Below, one piece after another: positions 1 to 7,738 of a stretch of DNA of 15,985 nt. The translations under genes were made by a program, and so were the position numbers. The first letter of the stretch is position 1, and each line of letters opens with the position of its first letter. Below the pieces are notes generated by a model. That model searched no databases. It had not been told where the DNA came from and saw only the letters and a list, made by a program, of their open reading frames with translations. This DNA is from JAKEGN01 sp964465665 (GTDB lineage Bacteria; Pseudomonadota; Gammaproteobacteria; Steroidobacterales; Woeseiaceae), in contig CAYXKM010000041.1 of NCBI GenBank assembly GCA_964465665.1, forward strand, positions 1 through 15,985, read 5' to 3'.

Positions 1-197
1 TGCAATCCTGGCGGTTGCGCATCGAGACGCCGGACGGACGAAAACCGACCTTCGCTGCCGCGAGCCTGCGTTTCTTTGCCGCCATTGTATCCTGGCTGCC
101 GCTCGGACTCGGTTTCTGGTGGCAGTTGTGGGATCGCGAGCAGCTCACCTGGCATGACCGCTGGTCGAAAACGCGCCTTCGATATTACCCGAAGTAA
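1..197 (+). CDS. RDD family membrane protein, C-terminal fragment
   Basis: Only the last 64 or so codons are visible; the gene enters from the left edge, reading in the frame whose first full codon is at position 3, and stops at TAA 195-197. The tail has the features of RDD-domain proteins: a polar stretch (RIETPDGRKPT), an Arg-containing hydrophobic helix (SLRFFAAIVSWLPLGLGF), then WDREQLTWHDRWSKTR, where the Trp-His-Asp-Arg segment is the usual end of the last RDD helix. RDD proteins are small multi-pass inner-membrane proteins, mostly of unknown function; some have been linked to ion or sodium transport. It converges on lptG across a REP-rich spacer. I recall RDD genes beside lptG in Xanthomonas-type genomes. 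Family assignment is fairly secure; function is not known. Confidence 0.8.
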   Translation, partial: QSWRLRIETPDGRKPTFAAASLRFFAAIVSWLPLGLGFWWQLWDREQLTWHDRWSKTRLRYYPK

Positions 198-227
198 CGA
201 TGCGGTAGCGCGACGGCGGCGAACCGC

Positions 228-431
228 GTCGCCTGCAATGCAGGCTCCTACAGATGCTGCGGTGATTGTTGCCGGTGGCCGCAATGTCGAAAGAATAGCT
301 GTAGGAGCGAGCAGCGCTCGCGACGCGATAACCGAAACCGCGCCAGGTTGACGCTCCGCGTCGCCTGCGATGCAGGCTCCTACAGGTGCTGCAGTGATCG
401 CTGCAGGTCGCCCGCAATGCGGGCTCCTACA
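228..431. repeat. Cluster of four REP-like palindromes between convergent genes
   Basis: Four 25-nt units lie at 228-252, 300-324, 360-384 and 407-431. Read as gtcg, 5-nt arm, 3-nt loop, 5-nt arm, ctcctaca, the arms are CCTGC/GCAGG, CGAGC/GCTCG (unit 2, inverted), CCTGC/GCAGG and CCCGC/GCGGG. The opposite strand therefore carries the TGTAGGAGC head that is typical of REP sequences mobilised by RAYT transposases. A decayed fifth unit seems to lie near 274-286, because the 228-286 block repeats at 360-419 with scattered changes. The cluster fills the gap between the convergent RDD gene and lptG, a usual REP position. No RAYT gene is in the window. Confidence 0.85.
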
Positions 432-482
432 GGTGCCAACGGATCAATTGCAGGAGTGCAAGTCCACAGCCGGTTGCCCTCG

Positions 483-1547
483 TCAGCGCACGCGGCTCAA
501 GGCAAGCACGGTCACAATCAGCAGGAAGGACATGGGCACCCAGGCGACAATTGCCGGGTTCAGGTTGAATACCTGGCCCGAATTCGCCAGCATTTCGCTC
601 GCGAGAAAATACGCGAGACCGATCAGCACGCCTAGCATCAGTCGGCCACCGGCACCGGACGAGCGCAGGGAACCGAAAACGAATGCCAGCGCGAGCACCG
701 GCATGATGGTGACAGTTACCGTCTGCGCTATCCGCGACCACAGCTCTGTCTCGTATCGGACCGAATTGAGGTCGTTTCTTTTCAGGTAATTGATGTAACT
801 GATCAGGCCCTTGCCGGACAGGCTGATCGGCTTGACCAGTGTGACCCCCAGCAATTCGCTGTCGATCTCGAAGTTTTCGACGGCAAGCGACGATTCGACT
901 GCCTGCACGCCGTCGTTCTGAAATCGGGTCTCGCGGTAATTTTCCAATATCCAGCGATCGGATTCGTCGATGCCGGCATTCTCTGCACGCGCAACCGAAT
1001 CCAGCGTGTCATCGTCGTTGAACCGGTACAGGTACACGCCGCCGAAATTGTACTCGGAATTCACCCGGTCGAGGTGCAAGATCACGTTGCCGTCCTTGAC
1101 CCAGGCTGCGTTCCCGGTGGACTCCTGCTCGTAACCGGCGCGTGCTTCGTCACGCATGGTGCGCGCAAAATAATCCAGCGGCGGACCGATGAACTCGGCA
1201 ATCAGTGCTGTTGCTACCATCATGACGATGCCGGACACGGCAACCATGCCGGCAAGGCGTACAACCGAGAGGCCCGCCGTTCGCATGACGATGATCTCGC
1301 TGTTGGTCGCGAGTGCGCCAAGACCGAGCAACGAACCGATCAGCGCCGCGATCGGCAACATTTCGAACGACAGTTGCGGCAACCTGAGCAAGGCGAACAG
1401 CAGCGCCTGGGCGACACCGTAGTCGGCCTGCGTGTCTTCGAGCTGGCTGATGAACTCGAACAGTCCACCCAGCGCGAGCAGTACCAGCAGCACCATCAAC
1501 GTGCTGGCAACTATGGTGCGCATCAGGTAGGCCGTAAGGAGGCTCAC
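483..1547 (-). CDS. lptG: LPS export ABC transporter permease LptG
   Basis: LptG is one of the two inner-membrane permeases of the LptB2FG complex, which pulls lipopolysaccharide out of the inner membrane and passes it to LptC and the periplasmic bridge. The 354-residue length is typical for the YjgP/YjgQ family. The order of parts fits: an N-terminal helix (LMRTIVASTLMVLLVLLAL), two more helices by about residue 100, a long periplasmic beta-jellyroll section (WVKDGNVILHLDRV onward), and three C-terminal helices. The start is taken as GTG at 1547, whose GTGA overlaps the lptF stop. The frame stays open upstream as far as 1841, but that part lies inside lptF and looks nothing like LptG. Overlap with lptF implies one operon and coupled translation. 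Confidence 0.96.
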   Translation of the reverse strand: MSLLTAYLMRTIVASTLMVLLVLLALGGLFEFISQLEDTQADYGVAQALLFALLRLPQLSFEMLPIAALIGSLLGLGALATNSEIIVMRTAGLSVVRLAGMVAVSGIVMMVATALIAEFIGPPLDYFARTMRDEARAGYEQESTGNAAWVKDGNVILHLDRVNSEYNFGGVYLYRFNDDDTLDSVARAENAGIDESDRWILENYRETRFQNDGVQAVESSLAVENFEIDSELLGVTLVKPISLSGKGLISYINYLKRNDLNSVRYETELWSRIAQTVTVTIMPVLALAFVFGSLRSSGAGGRLMLGVLIGLAYFLASEMLANSGQVFNLNPAIVAWVPMSFLLIVTVLALSRVR

Positions 1548-2641
1548 GGGCGCGCGCGCCTCGCAAATAGTCGCCGGTGCAGCCCGTTCTGGATACCGAG
1601 CAAGCCCAGCGCGACCGCGAGCATTATCCCGTGTACCCACCAGATGCCGACCCATGGAGACACTGTTCCCTGCTCCAGCCACGCCTGCCCTGCACTCATG
1701 AGGTTGAAATAGATAATGAACGCCAGCAGCCCGATCGCTAGTCGCCCGTAACGTCCCTGCCGCGGCTGGCTGCGGCTGAGTGGCACGGCGAGAATTGCAA
1801 GTATCAGGGTCGCCATCGGCACACCGAGCCGGAAATGCCATTCGGCGATCTCGGCAGGAACGGACGAGGCCATGAGATCCACGGTGCGCATCGCGCGCGG
1901 TTCGGGAGTTTTATCCTCGACACCGGGCAGCTCGTACGGAATTCCGTGTTCGGCAAATTCCATCACGCGGAACTTCGACGTACCGGGCACGCCTTCGTAA
2001 CGACGGCCGTCAAAAAGAACAAAGTACCGGGTATTCGGATCGTCCGACTCACGCTGCTCGCCGCGCTTTGCGACGATCACTTCAATGGCGCCGTCATCGA
2101 GCATGCGCTGCATGAATACATGCTCCACCCTGCCCGGCCCGGAAACCGTTTCCGCATAGACGACGGCACCCTGGGAGCTGTCGATCGCAAACTTTCCCGC
2201 CTCGATGCTCGCAAGATCCGCCTGTCGCCTCGCCTCGACAGTGATGCGTTCGATAGCCGACAACGCTTTGGGCGCGATATCCATCGCGAGCCAGCCGACG
2301 CCGACGACCAGCGGCACCATCAACCAGGACACCGGCCGGTAAATGTCGCCTGGCCCGACGCGACACGCCATCATCGCCGGCAACTCGCTGTCCCGGTAGA
2401 GCCGGCCCAGCGCGAGCATGATGGACAGGAACAAACCGATCGGCACCAGCACCGTCATGTATTGCAGGGCAGTCAGGCCGATGATCTGAAATACGGCGTC
2501 CCTCGGCATGGTGCCTTTCGCAACCTCGCCGAGTACCCGCGCAAACTGATTCGTAAGGAGGATGAACAACAGCACAGCGGTGACAGCCAGCCAGGTCAGC
2601 GCAATTTCACGAAATATGTATCGATCCAGTATGCGCAGCAT
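1544..2641 (-). CDS. lptF: LPS export ABC transporter permease LptF
   Basis: LptF is the partner permease of LptG in the LptB2FG lipopolysaccharide extractor. The 365-residue product opens with the classic LptF start, MLRILDRYIFREI, followed by a long hydrophobic helix. Next come the segment VLVPIGLFLSIMLALGRLYRDSE, whose Arg-Asp-Ser-Glu coupling region faces the LptB ATPase, a periplasmic domain of roughly 200 residues, and a final cluster of helices ending in a basic tail. It is the first gene of the minus-strand pair and overlaps lptG by 4 nt. It is divergent from pepA, the same arrangement as in E. coli. No strong Shine-Dalgarno is seen before the ATG. The start choice rests on similarity to the family N-terminus. 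Confidence 0.97.
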   Translation of the reverse strand: MLRILDRYIFREIALTWLAVTAVLLFILLTNQFARVLGEVAKGTMPRDAVFQIIGLTALQYMTVLVPIGLFLSIMLALGRLYRDSELPAMMACRVGPGDIYRPVSWLMVPLVVGVGWLAMDIAPKALSAIERITVEARRQADLASIEAGKFAIDSSQGAVVYAETVSGPGRVEHVFMQRMLDDGAIEVIVAKRGEQRESDDPNTRYFVLFDGRRYEGVPGTSKFRVMEFAEHGIPYELPGVEDKTPEPRAMRTVDLMASSVPAEIAEWHFRLGVPMATLILAILAVPLSRSQPRQGRYGRLAIGLLAFIIYFNLMSAGQAWLEQGTVSPWVGIWWVHGIMLAVALGLLGIQNGLHRRLFARRARP

Positions 2642-2682
2642 CGATAGGTCAGTGATTTTCTTAACTAAGCTGGTGAGAGATC

Positions 2683-2695
2683 GGGTAGACTACCC
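2683..2695. promoter_or_regulatory. 13-bp palindrome in the lptF/pepA divergent spacer
   Basis: GGGTAG-A-CTACCC is a perfect inverted repeat 42 bp before the lptF ATG and about 160 bp before the pepA ATG. The spacer (2642-2858) must hold the promoters for both operons, so an operator is plausible. TAGACT within it could act as a plus-strand -10, with TTAACT 19 bp upstream, but both hexamers are weak. A TTGACC lies at 2704-2709 without a matching -10. The regulator is unknown. Confidence 0.35.
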
Positions 2696-2858
2696 CCTTT
2701 TAATTGACCGGGACAGTCCTTCTGTCACCGGCTGGCCGCAAGGCCATCGAATAACAAGCGCCGCCTCGGCGGTATCCTGCGCTTCTGCAAGCGGATTCCA
2801 ATTCGCCGCCGCACGGATGCACCCGGCGACTGTCGGAAAGAAAGGAACAAGCTGGCTT

Positions 2859-4355
2859 ATGCAATATTTCACAACGACCAGTGGTGCCGCCATCCGATCC
2901 GGGCATGCTGTCATTGTCGGTGTTTACGAGAATGGCAAACTGAGCCGCGGGGCGGAAGATATCGATACAGCCAGCAGCGGAATGATCCGAAAGCTCCTTC
3001 GGCAGGGAGACCTCTGCGATCAACCCGGAACCAGTCGCGTGCTGCGGAACATCGCCGGGGTCCGCGCACAACGAATCGTGGTTGTGGGACTCGGCAAGCA
3101 GAGCGAACTCGACGTCAGCCAGTTCCGCTATGCATTGCGCTCCGGCATCGAGTGTCTTCGCGGCAGCAAGATCGACGATGTGATCAACTACCTGACACTC
3201 GAGGATATCGGTGGTGCGAACGCTTATTATCTTGCGCGCTATACGGTCGAGACCATCGGCAGCAAGCTCTACGCATTCAACGAACTGAAAACCGGCAAAG
3301 TCATCGGTGACATACGCCTGAAAAGAATCGGCGTGGCCGTGGCAAATCGGGGCGACGCAGGCAAAGCCATGCTTGGCGCGGAACATGCCGGCGCAATCGT
3401 CCGCGGCATGAATCTGGCGAGAGACCTCGGAAATCTGCCACCGAATGTGTGTACGCCGGCTCACCTGGCGCGCACCGCGCAGCAGCTTGCAAAGAAACAC
3501 AAGAATTTGCAGACCAAGGTCTTGAACGAGCCGGAAATTCGCAAGCTCGGCATGCGCGCGTTTCTTTCCGTAACCAACGGCAGCGCAGAGCCGGCCAAGC
3601 TCATCGTCATGCAATACAAAGGCGGCGGCAAAGACAGGCCCGTCGTGCTCGTCGGCAAAGGCGTGACCTTCGATTCCGGCGGGATTTCCCTGAAGCCGGG
3701 CCCCGGCATGGACGAAATGAAGTTCGACATGTGTGGCGCGGCGTCGGTCATCGGCACCATCGGCATGGCCGCCGAACTGCGGTTGCCTATCAACGTCAAT
3801 GTCGTCGTGCCTGCCTGTGAAAACCTGCCGGGCAGTACGGCTACCCGCCCTGGCGACATCATCAAGAGCATGTCCGGCCAGACGATCGAGATCCTGAATA
3901 CCGACGCCGAGGGACGACTGCTGCTTTGCGACGCACTGACGTACGCGCGGCGTTTTGATCCGCATACGATCATCGACGTTGCAACGCTGACCGGAGCCTG
4001 TGTGATCGCGCTCGGCCATTACCGGACGGGAGTGATGAGCAATTCCGATGAACTCGCCGGAAAAATCATCAGCGCCGGCAGCGCTGCGGACGATCGTTGC
4101 TGGCCATTGCCGATGGGGCCCGAGTACGAGCGACTGCTGAAGAGCAACTTCGCGGACATGGCCAACATCGGCACCCGCGAAGGCGGTGCCATCAGCGCCG
4201 CCTGTTTTCTCGGCAAGTTCGCGCAGGGACTGAACTGGGCGCACCTCGACATCGCCGGTACGGCCTGGCGCAGCGGGCTGCGCAAGGGTGCGACCGGGCG
4301 GCCGGTGCCGGTGCTCTCCGAATTCCTGCTGAGGCATGCCGGCGCCGTGCCTTAA
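2859..4355 (+). CDS. pepA: Cytosol leucyl aminopeptidase PepA (M17)
   Basis: PepA is a cytosolic hexameric two-metal aminopeptidase that removes N-terminal residues from peptides. In E. coli it also binds DNA, in Xer recombination and carAB control. The 498-residue product matches family length (503 in E. coli). The N-terminal macro-like domain covers about 1-165 and the peptidase domain the rest. The metal ligands expected from E. coli are all present at a constant offset: Lys267, Asp272, Asp290, Asp349 and Glu351, with catalytic Lys279 and Arg353. The M17 signature NTDAEGRL is at 347-354. The ATG at 2859 has AAAGGAA about 11 nt upstream. The frame is open back to 2562, but that part overlaps lptF and is not PepA-like. 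It leads the conserved pepA-holC-valS order. Confidence 0.98.
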   Translation: MQYFTTTSGAAIRSGHAVIVGVYENGKLSRGAEDIDTASSGMIRKLLRQGDLCDQPGTSRVLRNIAGVRAQRIVVVGLGKQSELDVSQFRYALRSGIECLRGSKIDDVINYLTLEDIGGANAYYLARYTVETIGSKLYAFNELKTGKVIGDIRLKRIGVAVANRGDAGKAMLGAEHAGAIVRGMNLARDLGNLPPNVCTPAHLARTAQQLAKKHKNLQTKVLNEPEIRKLGMRAFLSVTNGSAEPAKLIVMQYKGGGKDRPVVLVGKGVTFDSGGISLKPGPGMDEMKFDMCGAASVIGTIGMAAELRLPINVNVVVPACENLPGSTATRPGDIIKSMSGQTIEILNTDAEGRLLLCDALTYARRFDPHTIIDVATLTGACVIALGHYRTGVMSNSDELAGKIISAGSAADDRCWPLPMGPEYERLLKSNFADMANIGTREGGAISAACFLGKFAQGLNWAHLDIAGTAWRSGLRKGATGRPVPVLSEFLLRHAGAVP

Positions 4356-4365
4356 GACCTTAAGC

Positions 4366-4794
4366 ATGTCCCGAATCGACTTTTATATACTTGGCGAGTC
4401 CGGCGAATCCGCGCGCCATGTGTTTGCCTGCCGACTTGCGGAAAAAGCCTACCGGCTGAACAATACCGTGCACATACGTGCCCTCGACAAAGGCCTTGCC
4501 AGCCGCATCGATGAATTGTTGTGGACCTTCCGGGACGGCAGTTTCGTGCCGCACGAAATGGCCGATGTACACCGACCGGCCGAAGCGCCGGTGACGATCG
4601 GCACCGCTGATGCCACCGGTACGGCCGGCAGCGATCTGCTGATCAACCTGTCGCAGGATCTTCCCGCCAATCCTGCGGCTTTTCCACGCATCGCGGAGAT
4701 TGTAAGCTCCGATGAAGAAAGCCGCCTGCAAAGCAGGCAGCGATTCGCGGCCTATCGCGAGCAGGGACATACGCTGGAAACGCACACCCTCTGA
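4366..4794 (+). CDS. holC: DNA polymerase III subunit chi
   Basis: Chi links the clamp loader to single-stranded-DNA-binding protein by binding the SSB tail, and pairs with psi (HolD). The 142-residue product is close to the E. coli length of 147. It begins with the family pattern RIDFYIL and carries the ACRLAEKAY helix. Further family features are LLWTFRDGSFVPHE, where the Trp and the FVPH segment are characteristic, a later DLLINLS strand, and RQRFAAYREQGH at the end. ATG at 4366 lies 10 nt after the pepA stop with no clear Shine-Dalgarno, so translation is probably coupled to pepA. The junction carries CCTTAAG twice (4350-4356, 4358-4364). Codons upstream in frame lie inside pepA and are excluded. 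Psi itself is not encoded as a standard gene in this window. Confidence 0.94.
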   Translation: MSRIDFYILGESGESARHVFACRLAEKAYRLNNTVHIRALDKGLASRIDELLWTFRDGSFVPHEMADVHRPAEAPVTIGTADATGTAGSDLLINLSQDLPANPAAFPRIAEIVSSDEESRLQSRQRFAAYREQGHTLETHTL

Positions 4795-4820
4795 ACCGGC
4801 AGGCATTCAGGCATTCCGGT
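4795..4820 (+). repeat. Tandem 8-bp repeat inside a small inverted repeat, holC-valS spacer
   Basis: Just after the holC stop, ACCGG (4795-4799) and CCGGT (4816-4820) enclose two perfect copies of CAGGCATT (4800-4815). The RNA could form a 5-bp GC-rich stem with a 16-nt loop, followed a few bases later by TTTT (4824-4827). This is weak for a terminator and may only be a leftover tandem duplication. The rest of the 92-bp spacer shows no convincing promoter. Confidence 0.5.
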
Positions 4821-4886
4821 CAGTTTTGCACTGCCAGCGATTGCCGCACGAACGAACTTCCCTTTGCACACAGTCGACTGAGTTTC

Positions 4887-7643
4887 ATGGACAAGACCTA
4901 CCGCCCGCGGGATATCGAACGGCGCATTTATCAGCGCTGGGAGGAGAATGGCTGCTTCGCTCCGAGCGGACAGGGCGAGCCGTATTGCATCGTCATCCCG
5001 CCGCCGAACGTCACCGGCACGCTGCACATGGGCCATGCATTCCAGGACACGATCATGGATGCACTGATTCGATATCACCGCATGCTCGGGCGCAATACGC
5101 TCTGGCAGCCCGGCACGGATCACGCGGGAATCGCCACACAAATGGTCGTCGAGCGACAACTGAATGCACAGGGCCTGAGCCGCCAGACCCTGGGACGCGA
5201 GAAGTTTGTCGAAAAGGTGTGGGAGTGGAAAAAGGAATCGGGCGGCCAGATATCTCAACAATTGCGTCGCATGGGAGCGAGCGTCGACTGGACCCGCGAC
5301 CGATTCACCATGGACGACGACCTGTCTGCAGCGGTCACCGAAGTCTTCGTGCGGCTCTACGACGAGCGCCTGATCTATCGCGGCCAGCGGCTGGTGAATT
5401 GGGATCCGGTGCTGCACACAGCCTTGTCCGACCTCGAAGTGCTGCAGCAGGAAGAGCCCGGGAATCTGTGGCACTTTCGCTATCCGCTGGCGTCCGGCGA
5501 GGGGCACCTGGTGGTTGCTACCACACGCCCGGAAACCATGCTCGGCGATTGTGCTGTCGCGGTGCATCCGGATGACGACCGGTACCGGAAACTGGTCGGA
5601 CAGGAGGTCATATTGCCCATCGTCGGCCGGCGCATGCCGATCGTTGCTGACGACTACGTGGATCCGGCTTTCGGTACCGGCTGCGTGAAGATCACGCCGG
5701 CGCACGATTTCAACGACTACGAACTCGGTCAGCGACACATGCTGCCGCTGTACAACATTTTTGACGACAACGCGGCCATCAACGACAGCGCGCCGGCCGC
5801 CTATCGCGGACTGGATCGATTTGTCGCACGCAAACGTATCGTCGCAGACCTCGAGGCGCTCGGACTGGTCGCGAAAATCGAGGACTACGTCTGCAAGATA
5901 CCGCGCGGAGATCGTAGCGGGGCGGTCGTTGAGCCCTACCTCACCGATCAGTGGTATGTGAGCATCAAGCCGCTGGCGAAACCGGCGATCGACGCAGTCG
6001 AATCCGGCCGCATACGCTTTGTTCCTGACAACTGGGCAAAAACTTACTTCGAATGGATGCACAACATCCAGGACTGGTGTATCAGCCGGCAACTCTGGTG
6101 GGGACACCGCATCCCGGCCTGGTATGACGACGATGGCGGCATTCATGTCGGCCGCAACGAGGATGAAGCGCGAAGAAAAAGCGGACTCGGCGCGTCCGTC
6201 CGACTGCGCCAGGACGACGACGTGCTGGACACCTGGTTCTCATCGGCTTTGTGGCCGTTCAGTACCCAGGGATGGCCGCGTGAGACGGACGATCTCAAAA
6301 CATTCTATCCGGGCCAGGTTCTGGTCACCGGCTTCGACATCATTTTCTTCTGGGTGGCCCGCATGATCATGATGGGCCTCAAGTTCATGAACGACGTGCC
6401 GTTTCGCGAAGTTTACATACATGGGCTCATTCGCGATCAGGACGGGCAGAAAATGTCCAAATCCAAGGGCAATGTGCTCGACCCGCTGGATCTCATCGAC
6501 GGCGTCGATCTCGAGACGCTGTTGGCCAAACGCACCACAGGTCTCATGCAGGACCATCTCCGGCCGGCCATCGAGAAAGCCACCCGCAAGCAGTTTCCGA
6601 AAGGCATCGAGGAGTTCGGCGCGGATGCGCTGCGCTTTACTTTCGCGTCGCTGGCAACGACAGGCCGTGACATACGCTTCGACCTCGGTCGGATCGATGG
6701 CTATAGCAATTTTTGCAACAAATTATGGAATGCCGCTCGCTATGTCCTCATGAACAGCGAGGCGCTCGATTCGGGCGCCATCGTGTTGAGCCCCGCCGAT
6801 CGCTGGATTCGCTCCGGCCTCACCCGCACCATCGAATCCGTACGCCATCATTTCGATAACTATCGTCTGGATCTGGCCGCACAATCGATGTACGACTTCA
6901 CCTGGCATGAATTCTGCGACTGGTACCTGGAACTGTCGAAACCGGTGCTGCAGTCGGAGGAAAGTACCGCCGAGGAGAAACGCGGAACCCGGCAAACCCT
7001 GGTGCAGGTACTGGAATCGCTGTTGCGCATGTTGCACCCACTGATACCGTTCGTTACCGAGGAAATCTGGATGCAGGTGGCCCGGCGTGCCGGCATCGAG
7101 GGTGACACCATCATGCGGCAACCGTACCCGGCGATGGCGGATTTCAGTCAGGACACGGATGCCGAGAGGGAACTCGAATGGGTCAAGCAGTTCGTGCTCG
7201 GAATCCGCCAGATCCGCGGAGAAATGGATATTGCTCCCGGCAAGCCGCTGCCGGTAGTGCTGGAAAATGCGACCGCCCGGGACGGGGAGCTCGCGAACAG
7301 GAATTCAGCGCTGTTGCGCCACGTCGCTCGCGTCGAGTCGATAGCGATCCTCCATCGCACAGACGATGCGCCGGCCGCCGCCAGCGCGCTGCTCGGCGAA
7401 ATGCGGCTTTTGGTGCCGATGCAGGGCTTGATCGACGTCGGTGCCGAGCGCCAGCGACTCGGAAAGCAGAAGGAGAAACTGCTTACGGAACTCGGGCGCT
7501 GCCGCATGAAGCTTGCCAACGCGAATTTTGTGAACAATGCGCCCGCGGAAGTGGTCACACAGGAGTCCCGCCGGGCCGAGGACTTTCAGGGCCAGCTGAC
7601 GCTGCTCGATGAGCAGATTGCGCGCCTGGCCAGATTTAACTGA
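4887..7643 (+). CDS. valS: Valyl-tRNA synthetase
   Basis: ValS charges tRNA-Val with valine in the cytosol and hydrolyses mischarged threonine. The 918-residue product compares with 951 in E. coli. Class Ia features appear in order: the HIGH-type motif HMGH at 47-50, preceded by PPPNVTGTL; the CP1 editing domain, with LVVATTRPETMLGD and HPDDDRY; DNWAKTYFEWMHNIQDWCISRQLWWGHRIPAW written here as its core DWCISRQLWWGH; KMSKS at 522-526; an anticodon-binding helical domain; and a C-terminal coiled coil (VGAERQRLGKQKEKLL). The ATG at 4887 starts a typical MDKTYRP opening; the upstream Shine-Dalgarno is poor. It is third in pepA-holC-valS, though a separate promoter in the 92-bp gap is possible. 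Confidence 0.99.
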   Translation: MDKTYRPRDIERRIYQRWEENGCFAPSGQGEPYCIVIPPPNVTGTLHMGHAFQDTIMDALIRYHRMLGRNTLWQPGTDHAGIATQMVVERQLNAQGLSRQTLGREKFVEKVWEWKKESGGQISQQLRRMGASVDWTRDRFTMDDDLSAAVTEVFVRLYDERLIYRGQRLVNWDPVLHTALSDLEVLQQEEPGNLWHFRYPLASGEGHLVVATTRPETMLGDCAVAVHPDDDRYRKLVGQEVILPIVGRRMPIVADDYVDPAFGTGCVKITPAHDFNDYELGQRHMLPLYNIFDDNAAINDSAPAAYRGLDRFVARKRIVADLEALGLVAKIEDYVCKIPRGDRSGAVVEPYLTDQWYVSIKPLAKPAIDAVESGRIRFVPDNWAKTYFEWMHNIQDWCISRQLWWGHRIPAWYDDDGGIHVGRNEDEARRKSGLGASVRLRQDDDVLDTWFSSALWPFSTQGWPRETDDLKTFYPGQVLVTGFDIIFFWVARMIMMGLKFMNDVPFREVYIHGLIRDQDGQKMSKSKGNVLDPLDLIDGVDLETLLAKRTTGLMQDHLRPAIEKATRKQFPKGIEEFGADALRFTFASLATTGRDIRFDLGRIDGYSNFCNKLWNAARYVLMNSEALDSGAIVLSPADRWIRSGLTRTIESVRHHFDNYRLDLAAQSMYDFTWHEFCDWYLELSKPVLQSEESTAEEKRGTRQTLVQVLESLLRMLHPLIPFVTEEIWMQVARRAGIEGDTIMRQPYPAMADFSQDTDAERELEWVKQFVLGIRQIRGEMDIAPGKPLPVVLENATARDGELANRNSALLRHVARVESIAILHRTDDAPAAASALLGEMRLLVPMQGLIDVGAERQRLGKQKEKLLTELGRCRMKLANANFVNNAPAEVVTQESRRAEDFQGQLTLLDEQIARLARFN

Positions 7644-7652
7644 GGCGCAGAT

Positions 7653-7675
7653 CACAATTCGGCCGGCGGATTGTG
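7653..7675 (+). terminator. Hairpin after valS, possible weak terminator
   Basis: CACAATTC (7653-7660) and GGATTGTG (7668-7675) pair over 8 bp, with one T-G wobble, around the loop GGCCGGC. It begins 9 nt after the valS stop, the usual place for a terminator, but no T-run follows. It may instead be an attenuating or RNA-end-protecting hairpin. Confidence 0.4.
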
Positions 7676-7687
7676 CAATACGCCCGT

Positions 7688-7700
7688 TGATCCGCGATCA
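7688..7700. promoter_or_regulatory. 13-bp palindrome upstream of the moxR operon
   Basis: TGATC-CGC-GATCA is a perfect inverted repeat about 40 bp before the MoxR start codon. It overlaps a -35-like TTGATC (7687-7692), but no good -10 follows at the right distance. It could be an operator for the moxR-DUF58-tgpA operon or a chance palindrome. The regulator is unknown. Confidence 0.3.
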
Positions 7701-7726
7701 TTGCTTGTGACATCGTGCAGGCACTG

Positions 7727-7731
7727 AGGAG
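7727..7731 (+). promoter_or_regulatory. Ribosome binding site of the MoxR gene
   Basis: AGGAG at 7727-7731 is followed by a 7-nt spacer and ATG at 7739. This near-ideal site decides the start in favour of this ATG over the in-frame GTG at 7715, which would lie upstream of the site itself. Confidence 0.8.
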
Positions 7732-7738
7732 CCTTTTG

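Noticed and set aside
198..482. Possible CRISPR-like array near the left end
   Set aside because: The units are palindromic, differ in orientation and have unequal spacers; they fit REP elements, not CRISPR repeats.
1548..1841. N-terminal extension of lptG
   Set aside because: The frame is open upstream but lies inside lptF in another frame; the family N-terminus begins at the GTG at 1547.
1835..2647. 270-codon open frame antisense to lptF
   Set aside because: Basic, His- and Arg-rich translation with no family features, opposite a conserved gene.
2704..2709. TTGACC as a pepA -35 box
   Set aside because: No -10-like hexamer occurs 16 to 18 nt downstream.
2562..2858. N-terminal extension of pepA
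   Set aside because: It overlaps the start of divergent lptF, and PepA homologues begin at about the ATG at 2859.
2700..4367. 555-codon open frame antisense to pepA
   Set aside because: It lies opposite a fully conserved pepA, has no recognisable domain and a His/Arg/Ala-rich composition typical of a shadow of GC-rich coding sequence.
4752..6146. 464-codon open frame antisense to holC-valS
   Set aside because: It overlaps intact valS motifs, shows no protein-family features and no ribosome binding site of note; a shadow frame.
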